Shown here: positions 9,546-19,724 of the stretch, piece by piece
Layout of the letters: each line of letters begins with the position of its first letter
Position numbering within the stretch: position 1 is the first letter of the stretch
Assembly (NCBI RefSeq): GCF_009827535.1
Contig: NZ_WTYN01000001.1
Location: forward strand, 806,001-870,000
From: Qipengyuania oceanensis
GTDB lineage: Bacteria; Pseudomonadota; Alphaproteobacteria; Sphingomonadales; Sphingomonadaceae
Length of the DNA stretch: 64,000 nucleotides
Direction of reading: 5' to 3'
The notes under the pieces: generated by a model
What the model saw: only the letters and a program-made list of their open reading frames with translations
Databases searched by the model: none
What the model was told of the DNA's origin: nothing
Made by a program: the position numbers and the translations under genes

Positions 9546-11915
9546 ATGCTCCCCGCCAGCGCCAACTCCCAGCGAGCACCCTCGGTCCGCTTGCTCCGAT
9601 GCCATGCGACCCTCGCCGCGCTGATGCTGCTCGGCCTGCCCGTGGCAGGCGCGCTCGCGCAGGACGGCGCCGCTCCCGGCATGGGTACCACGCTCGAGCC
9701 GAGCGGAAGGCCGGGCGACAGCATCTCCGATCTGCCCCAGGACGAGCAGGCGCAAGATGCCGATCCGGCCATCTTCTCGGTCGAGATGGACAGACAGAAG
9801 GCTTCCGCCGGCGAGCGCACGATCGATTTCGAAGCCGACGATCTCGCCTATAATTCTCAGACCCAGGTCGTCACCGCATCGGGCAATGTGCTGCTGGTCA
9901 GCGACGACCGCTCGGTACGCGCCGACAACGTTCGCTGGGACCGGGCGAGCGGGGCGATCCTGGCCGAAGGCAACGTCCATTTCGTCGACGAGGACGGCAA
10001 CCAGCTTTTCACCGATTCCATCACCCTCACCGACGAGTTCGAGGCAGGCGCGATGGAAGACCTGCTCATCGCCTTGCGCGAAGGCGGAAGGCTGGCTGCC
10101 CGCAGCGGCGAGCGGGACGAAAACGGCGATGTCATCCTGACTCAGGCGGCCTATTCCGGGTGCGCGGTCGTCAACGAGGATGGCTGCCCCAAGACGCCGA
10201 GCTGGCGGATCACTGCCGAACGCGTCGTCTATGATGCGAAAGCCGACCGGATCAGGTTCCGCGGCGCATTCCTCGAGCTGTTCGGTGCGCGGCTGTTGCC
10301 GCTGCCCGGCCTGTCGATCCGCACCGACGGCAGCGCGGTTTCCGGTTTCCTCGTACCCGACCTCAGGATTTCGCAGAGCAACGGCGTCGAGATCACCGGC
10401 AGCTATTACGTGCGCGTGGCGGAGAATGCCGACCTGACGCTCGGCGGCTATCTCTATACCGAGGCCAATCCGATGGTGTCCGCCCAGTGGCGTCACCTGA
10501 CCGAGAAGGGCGCCTACCAGGTCACCGGCTACCTGACGCAGAGCCGCCGCATATCCGATTTCACCGGAGAGCCGACGAGCGAGCGCGACCTGCGCGGCTA
10601 TATTTTTGCCAACGGCAAGTTCCAGCTCGACCCGAACTGGAGCGTGACCGGGGCGATCCGGCGGGCAAGCGACCGGACGTTCCTGCGCCGCTACGACATC
10701 AGCCGCGACGACCGGCTGCGCTCGACCATCGAAGTCGAGCGGATCGATTCCGACAGCTATTTCAGCCTGGCCGGCTGGGCGACCCAGACGCTGCGCCTGA
10801 ACCAGGAGCAAGGCCAGGTGCCGGTGGCCCTGCCGGTCATGGACTACCGCCATCGCTTCGATGATCCGGTGCTGGGCGGCAAGGTCCAGTTGCAAGTCAA
10901 CTCGCTCAACATCGCGCGCGACGACGGGCAGGACACGCAGCGCGCCTTCGTAGGTGCGCGGTGGGATACGCGGCGGCTGACCGGGCTCGGCCAGGTCTTC
11001 ACCCTGAGCGCGCTGGTGCGCGCCGACGTCTATCACTCGGACGAGAACTATCTCACGGATACTGCCAGCTATCGCGGCAACCCGGGCTGGCAGACGCGTG
11101 GCATAGCAATCGGCGCGGTCGACATGCAGTGGCCCTTCGTCGGCGAGGTATTCGGCGGAACGCAGATCTTCACCCCGCGCATCCAGCTCGTCGCCAGCCC
11201 GCCGATCCGCAACCTCGCGATCCCGAACGAGGATTCGCGCGCGATCGACCTGGAGGATTCGAACCTCTTCGCGCTCAATCGCTTCCCCGGGTACGACCGG
11301 GTCGAGGAAGGCCCGCGCGTCGTCTACGGCTTCGACTGGCAGCTTCAGCGGCCCGGCTGGCGGATCGACACGACTTTCGGCCAGTCCTACAACCTCGATG
11401 CCGATCCGGGCATCCTGCCCGACGGGACCGGCCTTTCCGAGCGTGTGTCGGACTTCGTGGGGCGGACCGAGGTGCGCTATCGCGACTTCCTCAAGCTCAC
11501 CCACCGCTACCGGCTGGACAAGGACAATTTCGCCGTCCGGCGCAACGAGTTCGACGCGACCATCGGATCGCGCAAGACCTACGCCGAAATCGGCTATTTG
11601 CGCCTCAACCGCGACATCGACACGATCGAGGACTTGCAGGACCGCGAGGAATTGCGCGCCGCCGTGCGCGTGGCTTTCGCCAATTACTGGTCGGTCTTCG
11701 GATCGGGAATCGTCAACCTCACCGACCGTGCGGAAGACCCGACTTTCGATTCGGACGGGTTCGACCCAGTCCGCACAAGGCTCGGCATCGCCTATCAGGA
11801 CGATTGCCTCGAAATGGGCGTCACCTGGCGGCGCGATTACACCGACGCCGGCGATGCGCAGCGCGGCGACACCTTCCAGTTCTACTTCTCGCTTCGCAAT
11901 CTGGGGTTCCGTTAG
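9546..11915 (+). CDS. lptD: LPS-assembly protein LptD
   Basis: Outer-membrane beta-barrel that inserts lipopolysaccharide into the outer leaflet. The 789-residue product has a signal peptide (TLAALMLLGLPVAGALAQ). A periplasmic OstA-type domain follows at about residues 75-190 (TIDFEADDLAYNSQTQVVTA, ASGAILAEGNVHFVDEDGNQ), then a long LptD barrel with alternating strands ending in FYFSLRNLGFR, a terminal Phe-x-Arg. ATG at 9546 precedes the signal peptide. It heads the conserved lptD-surA-pdxA-rsmA block, all on this strand. Confidence 0.95.
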   Translation: MLPASANSQRAPSVRLLRCHATLAALMLLGLPVAGALAQDGAAPGMGTTLEPSGRPGDSISDLPQDEQAQDADPAIFSVEMDRQKASAGERTIDFEADDLAYNSQTQVVTASGNVLLVSDDRSVRADNVRWDRASGAILAEGNVHFVDEDGNQLFTDSITLTDEFEAGAMEDLLIALREGGRLAARSGERDENGDVILTQAAYSGCAVVNEDGCPKTPSWRITAERVVYDAKADRIRFRGAFLELFGARLLPLPGLSIRTDGSAVSGFLVPDLRISQSNGVEITGSYYVRVAENADLTLGGYLYTEANPMVSAQWRHLTEKGAYQVTGYLTQSRRISDFTGEPTSERDLRGYIFANGKFQLDPNWSVTGAIRRASDRTFLRRYDISRDDRLRSTIEVERIDSDSYFSLAGWATQTLRLNQEQGQVPVALPVMDYRHRFDDPVLGGKVQLQVNSLNIARDDGQDTQRAFVGARWDTRRLTGLGQVFTLSALVRADVYHSDENYLTDTASYRGNPGWQTRGIAIGAVDMQWPFVGEVFGGTQIFTPRIQLVASPPIRNLAIPNEDSRAIDLEDSNLFALNRFPGYDRVEEGPRVVYGFDWQLQRPGWRIDTTFGQSYNLDADPGILPDGTGLSERVSDFVGRTEVRYRDFLKLTHRYRLDKDNFAVRRNEFDATIGSRKTYAEIGYLRLNRDIDTIEDLQDREELRAAVRVAFANYWSVFGSGIVNLTDRAEDPTFDSDGFDPVRTRLGIAYQDDCLEMGVTWRRDYTDAGDAQRGDTFQFYFSLRNLGFR

Positions 11916-12015
11916 GCCGCCCGATTGGCAGCGCAGGGCAGATGCGCTATCGGCCCCGCTAACTCAGCTAGCGTTCAGCCGCTTCGCGGCAATCGCAGCG
12001 ACTTACAGGGCCCAG

Positions 12016-12048
12016 ATGACCGGGCTTGCAGACGGACAACCAGAGTGA
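12016..12048 (+). CDS. Possible 10-codon leader ORF before surA
   Basis: A short frame MTGLADGQPE starts at ATG 12016, with ACAGGG 5 bases before it, and ends in a TGA that overlaps the surA GTG start as GTGA. It could couple ribosomes into surA, whose own GTG lacks a good ribosome-binding site. No similarity is expected for such a short peptide, so this is only a proposal. Confidence 0.25.
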   Translation: MTGLADGQPE

Positions 12049-13385
12049 AGAACACGCGTCTTTCGAAATTGCTTTCGGGTCTTGCCGCAGCGAGCCTTGC
12101 GATCGTGCCGAGCGTGGCACAGGCGCAGGCATCGCCCGCAGCTGGCGGCATCGATCTGCCGGCGAACATCAACCTGCTGCGCGATAACGACCCCAATTTG
12201 CGCACCGCCACGGCGGTCGTGAACGGCCAGGTCATTACCCGCACCGACGTCGAACAGCGGATGGCGCTGATCACCAGCGCATCGGATACGCAGTTCGGCG
12301 ACGAGGAATTGCAGCGGCTGCGTACGCAGGTGCTGCGCAACCTCATCGACGAAACCCTGCAGGTCCAGGAAGCGGCCGCACAGGAAATCGTCATCGACCC
12401 GGCCGAGGTCGACCAGACCTATGCCCGTGTCGCAGCGCAGAACTTTGGCCAGAATGTCGACGCGATGGACGAATATCTCGTCTCCATCGGCTCCTCGCCG
12501 AGCTCGCTCAAGCGCCAGATCCAGGGCGAACTCGCCTGGCAGCGCCTGCTGCGGCGCAATATCCAGCCTTTCATCAGCGTGTCCGAAGAAGAGGTCAACG
12601 AGCTGCTCGAACGGCTCGAAGCCTCGCGCGGGACCGACGAGTATCGCCTGGGCGAAATCTTCCTGTCTGCCACCAGCGAGAGCGAAAAGGCGGCCTTCGA
12701 GAACGCACAGCGGATCGTAGAACAGCTTCGCCAGGGCGGCAGCTTCGTCGGCTATGCGCGGCAGTTCTCCGAAGCCTCGACTGCGGCAGTCGGCGGCGAC
12801 CTGGGCTGGATCCGTCTCGCCCAGTTGCCGAGCGAACTGGCGACCGTCGCACGCGAAATGCAGGTCGGCCAGCTGGTCGGCCCCGTGCAGATCCCGGGCG
12901 GCTTCTCGATCCTGTACCTGATCGACAAACGCCAGGTGCTGATGGCTGATCCGCGCGACGCCCTGCTGAGCCTCAAGCAGATCTCGATCGCGTTCGAACC
13001 GGGAATCAGCGAAGCGGCTGCGACCGCCAAGGTCGAAACCTTTGCCAACATGGTCCAGACCATTCGGGGTTGTGGCGATGCCGAACGGGCTGCCGGCGAA
13101 ATCGGTGCGACGGTAGTTTCCAACGATCAGATCGCCGTCCGCTCGCTGCCCGAACAGCTGCAGAGCGTGATGTTGCAATTGCAGGTCGGCCAGACCACTC
13201 CGCCCTTCGGCAGTGTCGAGGACGGTGTGCGCGTGCTGATGCTGTGCGGACGCGACGATCCGCAGGCCACTGCAGGTCCGACTTTCGACGACCTCATGGC
13301 GCAGCTGGAAGACGAGCGAATCAACAAGCGCGCCCAGCGATACCTGCGCGACCTGCGCAACGACGCTGTCATCGAATATAATTGA
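12045..13385 (+). CDS. surA: Periplasmic chaperone / peptidyl-prolyl isomerase SurA
   Basis: A 446-residue chaperone for outer-membrane proteins. The signal peptide is LLSGLAAASLAIVPSVAQAQ. A SurA N-terminal domain follows (ATAVVNGQVITRTDVEQRM, LRTQVLRNLIDETLQVQEA), then a parvulin domain at about 205-305 (FVGYARQFSEASTAAVGGDL, GPVQIPGGFSILYLIDKR) and a second, weaker parvulin-like segment up to the C-terminus. The start is GTG at 12045; no in-frame ATG gives a signal peptide. It probably serves LptD, encoded just upstream. Its stop overlaps the pdxA TTG. Confidence 0.93.
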   Translation: MKNTRLSKLLSGLAAASLAIVPSVAQAQASPAAGGIDLPANINLLRDNDPNLRTATAVVNGQVITRTDVEQRMALITSASDTQFGDEELQRLRTQVLRNLIDETLQVQEAAAQEIVIDPAEVDQTYARVAAQNFGQNVDAMDEYLVSIGSSPSSLKRQIQGELAWQRLLRRNIQPFISVSEEEVNELLERLEASRGTDEYRLGEIFLSATSESEKAAFENAQRIVEQLRQGGSFVGYARQFSEASTAAVGGDLGWIRLAQLPSELATVAREMQVGQLVGPVQIPGGFSILYLIDKRQVLMADPRDALLSLKQISIAFEPGISEAAATAKVETFANMVQTIRGCGDAERAAGEIGATVVSNDQIAVRSLPEQLQSVMLQLQVGQTTPPFGSVEDGVRVLMLCGRDDPQATAGPTFDDLMAQLEDERINKRAQRYLRDLRNDAVIEYN

Positions 13386-14410
13386 GCACGGTGCCCGATG
13401 CCCAGACCGGACGGCCGCTCGCCTGTTCGATCGGTGATCCGGCAGGCGTCGGTCCGGAGCTGATCTGCAAGGCCTGGACGCGGCGCGAGGCAGAAGGCCT
13501 GCCGCCGTTCTTCGTCGTCGGTGGCGCAGGCCTGCTCGCGCAGGCAGCGTCCGGCCGCGGCCTGGACGTCCCGATCGAGGTCATCGACGATGCCGCCGAC
13601 GCCGCCTCGGTGTTCGGCGAAGCGCTGCCGGTGCTGGGTTCCGGCGATATCGACTACAGCCCTGCCGAGCCGAGCCGCGGTGGCGCGAAGCTGGCGCTCG
13701 ATTCGCTCGAAAGCGCGACTGGGCTCGTCATGCTCGGTGAGGCAAGCGGCCTCGTCACCGGCCCGGTATCCAAGGGCCTGCTGGCAACGGTCGGCTTCGA
13801 GCATCCCGGCCAGACCGAGTTCCTGGCGCACGCATGCGGCATCGCCGCGGACGAAGCGGTGATGATGCTGGCCGGACCCAATCTCCGGACCGTACCGATC
13901 ACCGTCCACTGCGCGCTGGCAGAGGTCGCGGCCATGCTCAGCATCCGGCTCATCGGACGCAAGGCGATGATCGTCGCAGAAGCGCTGGCACGGGATTTCG
14001 GGATCGAACGGCCGCGCCTCGCGATCAGCGGGCTGAACCCGCATGCGGGCGAGGACGGCAAGTTCGGCGACGAGGAGGCGCGCATCATTGTGCCTGCGAT
14101 CGAGGCGCTGCGTGCCGCCGGGATCGAAGCGAGCGGGCCGCATCCCGCTGATGCCATGTTCACCCCTCGCGCCCGGGCGGGGTATGACGTGGCCATCTGC
14201 ATGTATCACGACCAGGCTCTCGTCCCTCTGAAAGCGCTCGATTTCGACGCGGGCGTGAACGTCACCCTCGGCCTGCCGATCGTGCGCACCAGCGCCGATC
14301 ACGGCACCGCCTTCGATATCGCAGGCAAGGGCATTGCCGATGCAGGGGCGACGATCGCCGCGATCCGCATGGCGGGCGAGATGGCTGCCCGGCGTGCCAT
14401 GCATGGCTGA
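13382..14410 (+). CDS. pdxA: 4-hydroxythreonine-4-phosphate dehydrogenase
   Basis: Oxidises 4-hydroxythreonine phosphate in the DXP-dependent pyridoxal-phosphate pathway. The 342-residue protein has [19 protein letters not shown] at the N-terminus, [20 protein letters not shown] in the middle, and the metal-binding/active-site region [17 protein letters not shown] followed by [17 protein letters not shown]. The start is TTG at 13382, overlapping the surA stop as TTGA; GTG at 13391 is an alternative that loses three residues. Confidence 0.95.
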   Translation: MSTVPDAQTGRPLACSIGDPAGVGPELICKAWTRREAEGLPPFFVVGGAGLLAQAASGRGLDVPIEVIDDAADAASVFGEALPVLGSGDIDYSPAEPSRGGAKLALDSLESATGLVMLGEASGLVTGPVSKGLLATVGFEHPGQTEFLAHACGIAADEAVMMLAGPNLRTVPITVHCALAEVAAMLSIRLIGRKAMIVAEALARDFGIERPRLAISGLNPHAGEDGKFGDEEARIIVPAIEALRAAGIEASGPHPADAMFTPRARAGYDVAICMYHDQALVPLKALDFDAGVNVTLGLPIVRTSADHGTAFDIAGKGIADAGATIAAIRMAGEMAARRAMHG

Positions 14411-15227
14411 TCTCCCGCCGCTGAGGGAAGTGATCGCCCGCCACGGGCTGTCCGCCAGCAAGGCGCTGGGCCAGAACTTCCTGTTCGACGAACAACTGCT
14501 CGACAGGATCGCCGCAATACCCGGCGATCTCGACGGCAAGCGCGTGCTCGAGATCGGCCCCGGCCCCGGTGGCCTCACCCGCGCGCTGCTGCGCGCCGGA
14601 GCGCAAGTGACCGCAATCGAGATGGACACCCGCTGCCTGCCGGCGCTGTCGGAATTGTCCTACGCCTTCCCGGAGCGTCTCCAGGTGATCGAAGGCGATG
14701 CGATGAAGCTCGATCACGATGCGATCATGGGCAGCGCGCCTTACGCCGTCGTCGCAAATTTGCCGTACAATGTCGGCACGGCACTGTTCGTGCGCTGGCT
14801 CGGCGGAGAAGCCTGGCCGCCGCAGTGGACCTCGCTGACGCTCATGTTCCAGCAGGAAGTCGCCCAGCGCATCGTCGCGCAAGCCGGCGGCTCGGCCTAT
14901 GGCAGGCTGGCGGTGCTGGCCCAGTGGCGCAGCCGTGCAAAGCTCGCGATGAAGGTTCACCGCAGCGCTTTCACCCCGCCGCCCAAGGTGATGAGCGCGA
15001 TCGTCCACGTCGAGCCGCGAGAAATGCCGGACGGTGTCTCTGCCAGGGTGCTCGAGCGCGTGACAGAGGCCGCCTTCGGCCAACGCCGCAAGATGCTGCG
15101 CCAGAGCCTCAAGCCCGTCACCGGCGCGCTCGACGCGCTGGCTGCGCTCGGCATCGACGAGACGCGCCGTGCCGAAACGCTCTCGGTCGAAGAATTCGTC
15201 GCGGTCGCCCGCGAACTGAGCGCCTAG
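14403..15227 (+). CDS. rsmA: 16S rRNA (adenine1518/1519-N6) dimethyltransferase
   Basis: Also called KsgA; it dimethylates two adenines near the 3' end of 16S rRNA as a late 30S assembly checkpoint. The 274 residues include [18 protein letters not shown], the SAM motif [16 protein letters not shown], motif [19 protein letters not shown], and a C-terminal helical domain ([14 protein letters not shown]). ATG at 14403 overlaps the pdxA stop by 8 bases. Its TAG stop shares the tetranucleotide CTAG with the convergent glcB stop. Confidence 0.96.
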   Translation: MADLPPLREVIARHGLSASKALGQNFLFDEQLLDRIAAIPGDLDGKRVLEIGPGPGGLTRALLRAGAQVTAIEMDTRCLPALSELSYAFPERLQVIEGDAMKLDHDAIMGSAPYAVVANLPYNVGTALFVRWLGGEAWPPQWTSLTLMFQQEVAQRIVAQAGGSAYGRLAVLAQWRSRAKLAMKVHRSAFTPPPKVMSAIVHVEPREMPDGVSARVLERVTEAAFGQRRKMLRQSLKPVTGALDALAALGIDETRRAETLSVEEFVAVARELSA

Positions 15228-17320
15228 CCCGCCTTCTTGACCTGCCGGTAGTGGTGCAGCAGCGGCTCGGTGTAGCCCGATGGCTGCTCCACCCCCTTGA
15301 ACACCAGATCCTTCGCAGCCTTGAAAGCCACGCCGTCCTCGTTGCCGGACAACGGCTCGTAGAACGGATCGCCCGCGTTCTGCTCGTCGACCTTGGCAGC
15401 CATCCGGCGCAGCGAATCCATCACCTGTTCTTCGGTGCAGATGCCATGGAGCAGCCAGTTGGCCATGTGCTGGCTGGAAATCCGCAGCGTCGCGCGGTCT
15501 TCCATCAGCCCGACATCGTTGATGTCCGGCACCTTGGAGCAGCCCACGCCCTGGTCGATCCAGCGAACGACATAGCCGAGGAGGCCCTGGGCATTGTTGT
15601 CGAGCTCTTCGCGCACCTCTTCTTCGGACCAGTTCACGCCGTCGGCCAAAGGTATCGTGAGCAGTGCATCGACGCCGGGCACCTCGCCCAGCCCCTTCTG
15701 GACAGCGAACACGTCCTTCTGATGGTAATGCAGCGCGTGGAGCGTCGCGGCGGTCGGCGAAGGGACCCAGGCGGTGTTGGCGCCCGCATCGAGGTGACCG
15801 ATCTTCTCGATCATCATCTGCCCCATCAGGTCGGGCGCGGGCCACATGCCCTTGCCGATCTGTGCGCGGCCCGACAGGCCATGTCGCAGCCCGATGCCGA
15901 CATTGCGTTTCTCGTAGGCGGGCAGCCATTCGCTCGACTTCATCTGCGCCTTGCGGACCATCGGGCCAGCCTGCATCGAGGTGTGGATCTCATCGCCGGT
16001 GCGGTCGAGGAAGCCGGTGTTGATGAATACGATGCGATCCTTCACCGCGTGGATGCAGGCGCCGAGATTGGCGCTGGTACGCCTCTCCTCGTCCATGACA
16101 CCGACCTTCATCGTGTGGCGCGGCAGGTCCATCAGGTCCTCGACCCGGTCGAACAGCTCGTTGGTGAAGGCGCATTCTTCCGGCCCGTGCATCTTGGGCT
16201 TGACGATGTAGATGCTGCCGCAGCGCGAGTTGCCGTACTTGCCCAGCCCACGCACGTCCTGCGCGCCGATCGCGCCGGTGATGACGGCATCCATGATGCC
16301 TTCGGGTATCTCGCTCCCGTCGGGAAGCAGGATCGCCGGATTGGTCATCAGGTGGCCGACGTTGCGCACGAACATCAGGCTGCGGCCAGGAAGGCTGTGC
16401 TCGTCACCTTCGTCGGTGGTGTAGCGCTTGTCGCCGTTCAGCGAGCGGGTCATCGTCGATCCGCCCTTCTCGAAGCTTTCCTCGAGATCGCCGCGGATGA
16501 TCCCCAGCCAGTTCGAATAGCCGACCAGCTTGTCCTCTGCATCCACTGCCGCGACCGAGTCTTCCAGGTCGGCGATGGTCGTGAGCGCGGCTTCGAGCAC
16601 GATGTCCGCGATGCTGGCCTTGTCGGTCTTGCCGACCTGGCTCCCGGGATCGAAGACAACCTCGATGTGCAAGCCATTGGACTTGAAGAGAAGGCCGCGC
16701 TCCGTCTTGCCGACGTACTGGCTCTCGTCCTTCAGCTTGCCATCGTGCGAACCCTCGATATCGGCCCAGCTGCCACTGGCCAGCGGCAGCGTCTCGTCGA
16801 GAAACTGCCGACCGCGGGCGATCACCGCCGCGCCGCGTTCCTCATCGTAGCCGCCCGGTCGTGCCGCCGGAGCATCGAGCGCGTCGGTGCCGTAGAGCGC
16901 GTCGTAGAGGCTGCCCCAGCGGGCATTCGCGGCATTCAGCAGGAAGCGCGCATTCAGGATCGGCACGACCAGTTGCGGCCCCGCCATGGTCGCGATTTCC
17001 GGGTCGACGTTCTGAGTCCCGATCGTGAAGTCACCCGGCTCCGGCACGAGATAGCCGATGTCCTGCAGGAAGGCCTTGTACTCGGCCATGTCGATCGGCT
17101 TGCCGCGACGGTCCTTGTGCCAGGCATCGATCCGGGCCTGCAACTCGTCACGCTTTTCGAGGAGCGCGCGATTCTTCGGGGTTAGTTCCGCAGCCAGCGC
17201 GGCAAAACCCGTCCAGAACATTTGCGGTTCGACGCCGAGCGGGCCGAGCACCTGCTCGTCAACGAAACGGGCCAGCGCGCTGTCCACGTCGAGGCCGGAC
17301 TTGTCGGTTCTGTCGCTCAT
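15224..17320 (-). CDS. glcB: Malate synthase G
   Basis: Condenses glyoxylate with acetyl-CoA to malate, the second step of the glyoxylate shunt or of glycolate use. The 698-residue product is close to the family length. Conserved stretches: [69 protein letters not shown] and [23 protein letters not shown] at 17320 begins [16 protein letters not shown]. No isocitrate lyase gene is in the window. It stands alone, convergent with rsmA and divergent from the M20 hydrolase gene. Confidence 0.97.
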   Translation of the reverse strand: MSDRTDKSGLDVDSALARFVDEQVLGPLGVEPQMFWTGFAALAAELTPKNRALLEKRDELQARIDAWHKDRRGKPIDMAEYKAFLQDIGYLVPEPGDFTIGTQNVDPEIATMAGPQLVVPILNARFLLNAANARWGSLYDALYGTDALDAPAARPGGYDEERGAAVIARGRQFLDETLPLASGSWADIEGSHDGKLKDESQYVGKTERGLLFKSNGLHIEVVFDPGSQVGKTDKASIADIVLEAALTTIADLEDSVAAVDAEDKLVGYSNWLGIIRGDLEESFEKGGSTMTRSLNGDKRYTTDEGDEHSLPGRSLMFVRNVGHLMTNPAILLPDGSEIPEGIMDAVITGAIGAQDVRGLGKYGNSRCGSIYIVKPKMHGPEECAFTNELFDRVEDLMDLPRHTMKVGVMDEERRTSANLGACIHAVKDRIVFINTGFLDRTGDEIHTSMQAGPMVRKAQMKSSEWLPAYEKRNVGIGLRHGLSGRAQIGKGMWPAPDLMGQMMIEKIGHLDAGANTAWVPSPTAATLHALHYHQKDVFAVQKGLGEVPGVDALLTIPLADGVNWSEEEVREELDNNAQGLLGYVVRWIDQGVGCSKVPDINDVGLMEDRATLRISSQHMANWLLHGICTEEQVMDSLRRMAAKVDEQNAGDPFYEPLSGNEDGVAFKAAKDLVFKGVEQPSGYTEPLLHHYRQVKKAG

Positions 17321-17499
17321 CAATTCCTCGCTGATAGGTTCCGCGATGCGCATAGGGCATGCGGTCCGGGTTGCCATGTGGTTTTCCGGGGAGGAACGGG
17401 GAGCGCCTATGGCCAATCGTCGGGCGGATTGCAACCGGCAGCGGAAGGTCGCTGCGGCGGGGTTGGACTGGCGCAGCCGCGCGGCTAAGGCACATGCCG

Positions 17500-18711
17500 A
17501 TGCAACATCTCGAACCCTCGCAGAAGTCCCTGATCGATCCGATCGACGGCGATACCATGCTTGCCCAGACGCGCGAATGGGCCGCGATCAATACCGGCAC
17601 GGCAAATCTCGCCGGGCTCGCGCGGCAGGCGGCGGCGCTGGCGGACGCGTTCTCCGCGCTGCCCGGCGAGATCGAGCTGGTCGAACCCGCACCGGTCACG
17701 GTGGTCGATGCCGAAGGCCGTGAAGTCGAGAAAGGCCATGGTCGCCACATGGTCCTGCGGGTGCGTCCCGAAGCCGACCGGCGGCTGCTGTTCACCGGGC
17801 ACATGGACACTGTATTTCCGAAGGACCACCCGTTCCAGGAACAGGAATGGCTCGAAGACGGCGTGCTCAACGGCCCGGGCCTGGCCGACATGAAAGGCGG
17901 CCTCAACGTCATCCTCCATGCGCTCATCGCATTCGAGACCTCGCCCGACGCCGCAAGGATCGGCTACGACGTGATGGTCAATTCCGACGAGGAAACGGGA
18001 TCGCTCTCGAGCGCGGGGCTGATCGCGGAACTGGCACGCGGCAAGTACGCGGCACTGACTTACGAGCCGTCCGCCCTGCCCGACGGAACGCTCGCCCATG
18101 CGCGCGGCGGCAGTGGCAATTATTCGCTCACGATCACCGGCCAGTCGGCCCACGCGGGCCGCAACCCGGACGATGGCCGCAACGCGATAGTTGCCGCGGC
18201 GGACCTCGCGGTGCGCCTGAAGGCGATGCACGGCCCGCAACTGTCGGTGAACCCGGCGAAGATCGATGGCGGCGCGGCCAACAACGTCGTCCCCGATCTT
18301 GCCATCCTGCGCTTCAACATCCGCCCCAAGGCGGTCGAGGCGGCGGAGCAATTCGCGCGCGATCTGAAGGCACTGGTCGCCGAAATCGAGAAATCGCACG
18401 AAGTATCGATCCACACGCATGGCGGGGTCACCCGCCCGCCCAAGCCGGTCGACGAGCGCGCGCAGAAGCTGTTCGATCTGGTCAGGGACTGCGGCGCCGC
18501 GCTCGGCCAGAAGATCGGCTGGCAATCGACCGGCGGCGTTTGCGACGGCAACAATATCGCGGCTTGCGGTGTGCCGGTGGTCGACACGATGGGCGTGCGC
18601 GGAGGATCGATCCACTCGCCCCAGGAATTCCTCATCACCGCCTCGCTGGCGGAACGGGCCGCACTGAGCGCGCTCGTCCTGCAGCGGCTGGCATCGGGAG
18701 AACATCTTTGA
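17500..18711 (+). CDS. M20 family metallohydrolase in the arginine succinyltransferase block
   Basis: A 403-residue dizinc amidohydrolase. The full metal-site set is visible: [10 protein letters not shown] (His, Asp), [10 protein letters not shown] (bridging Asp), NSDEETGS (Glu pair) and GSIHSPQEF near the C-terminus, with the dimerisation-domain His in [13 protein letters not shown]. It resembles carboxypeptidase G2/ArgE-type enzymes that cleave N-acyl amino acids. Its stop overlaps the astA start, so it is in one operon with astA and astB. It may remove the succinyl group at the end of that pathway in place of AstE; that is inference. ATG at 17494 is an alternative start. Confidence 0.88.
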   Translation: MQHLEPSQKSLIDPIDGDTMLAQTREWAAINTGTANLAGLARQAAALADAFSALPGEIELVEPAPVTVVDAEGREVEKGHGRHMVLRVRPEADRRLLFTGHMDTVFPKDHPFQEQEWLEDGVLNGPGLADMKGGLNVILHALIAFETSPDAARIGYDVMVNSDEETGSLSSAGLIAELARGKYAALTYEPSALPDGTLAHARGGSGNYSLTITGQSAHAGRNPDDGRNAIVAAADLAVRLKAMHGPQLSVNPAKIDGGAANNVVPDLAILRFNIRPKAVEAAEQFARDLKALVAEIEKSHEVSIHTHGGVTRPPKPVDERAQKLFDLVRDCGAALGQKIGWQSTGGVCDGNNIAACGVPVVDTMGVRGGSIHSPQEFLITASLAERAALSALVLQRLASGEHL

Positions 18712-19724
18712 GTTTCGTGATCCGCGCCGCGCGCGCGAAAGACCTCGAGCCGCTGTACGAAATGGCCAAGCTGACCGGGGGCGGCTTCACCAACCTGCCC
18801 GCCGATCGCAATGCGCTGTCGGGCAAGCTCCAGCGGGCGGAAAACGCCTTTGATAACGATGCCGACGAACTCGCCGACGAACAATTCGTGCTGGTGCTCG
18901 AGAATGTGGAGAACAAGGCGGTGCGCGGCACCTGCCAGCTGATGACGCAGGTCGGCCAGCAGTGGCCTTTCTATTCCTATCGCATGACGACGCTGACCCA
19001 GCACAGCCAGGAGCTCGACCGGACGGTACGCGCCGAACTGCTCAGCCTGGTCACCGATCTGGAAGGCTGTTCGGAAGTGGGCGGGCTTTTCCTCCACCCC
19101 AACGAGCGCGCCGGCGGGCTCGGCCTGCTGCTCGCGCGTAGCCGTTACCTGTTCATCGCGATGCACCGCAAGCGGTTCGCGGAGCGGGTGCTGGCGGAGC
19201 TTCGCGGGATCATCGACGAGCGCGGTGGATCGCCTTTCTGGGACGGCGTCGCCGGGCGCTTCTTCGGAATGAACTTCCAGGAAGCCGATTACTTCAATGC
19301 GATCAACGGCAACCAGTTCATCGCCGACCTGATGCCCAAGCACCCCGTTTACATCGCCATGCTCGACGACGATGCGCGCGAGGTGATCGGCGTGCCCCAC
19401 CCGACAGGGCGCGCGGCGATGCGGATGCTCGAGAACGAGGGATTCGCCTTCGAAGGCTACGTCGACATCTTCGATGGCGGCCCGACCATGATCGCCAAGA
19501 CCGACCAGGTGAAAAGCGTCGCCGAAGCGGCTGAGCGACAAGTCTCCGCAGTCGACCTCGGCGAAGGAGAGCGGGCACTGCTGGCGACCGGCAAGCTGGC
19601 CGACTTCCGCTGCTGCTACGGCGCACGCTCGATCGGCGAGGACGGCACGATCGCGATCGACGCGCATAGCGCCGATATTCTCCACGTGAGCCCAGGCGAT
19701 ACGGTGTGGAGCGTGGTACGTTGA
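18708..19724 (+). CDS. astA: Arginine N-succinyltransferase
   Basis: First step of the arginine succinyltransferase (AST) pathway, succinylating the alpha-amino group of arginine with succinyl-CoA. The 338 residues show a GNAT-like N-terminus (FVIRAARAKDLEPLYEMAK), GGGFTNLPADR, LFLHPNERAGGLGLLLARSR and FWDGVAGRFFGMNFQEADY, all typical. The start is TTG at 18708: GGGAG lies 7 bases upstream and the codon overlaps the preceding TGA (TTGA). GTG at 18717 is the only near alternative. Confidence 0.95.
   Translation: MSFVIRAARAKDLEPLYEMAKLTGGGFTNLPADRNALSGKLQRAENAFDNDADELADEQFVLVLENVENKAVRGTCQLMTQVGQQWPFYSYRMTTLTQHSQELDRTVRAELLSLVTDLEGCSEVGGLFLHPNERAGGLGLLLARSRYLFIAMHRKRFAERVLAELRGIIDERGGSPFWDGVAGRFFGMNFQEADYFNAINGNQFIADLMPKHPVYIAMLDDDAREVIGVPHPTGRAAMRMLENEGFAFEGYVDIFDGGPTMIAKTDQVKSVAEAAERQVSAVDLGEGERALLATGKLADFRCCYGARSIGEDGTIAIDAHSADILHVSPGDTVWSVVR

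Noticed and set aside
9501-11504. A 667-codon open frame antisense to lptD
   Set aside because: Its protein is Arg/Ala/Gly-rich without a recognisable domain, and the plus strand carries a clear LptD. Long antisense frames are expected at this GC content and codon bias.
14825-17185. A 786-codon open frame antisense to glcB
   Set aside because: No known motif; it runs across the end of rsmA and the whole of malate synthase G. Codon-bias shadow.
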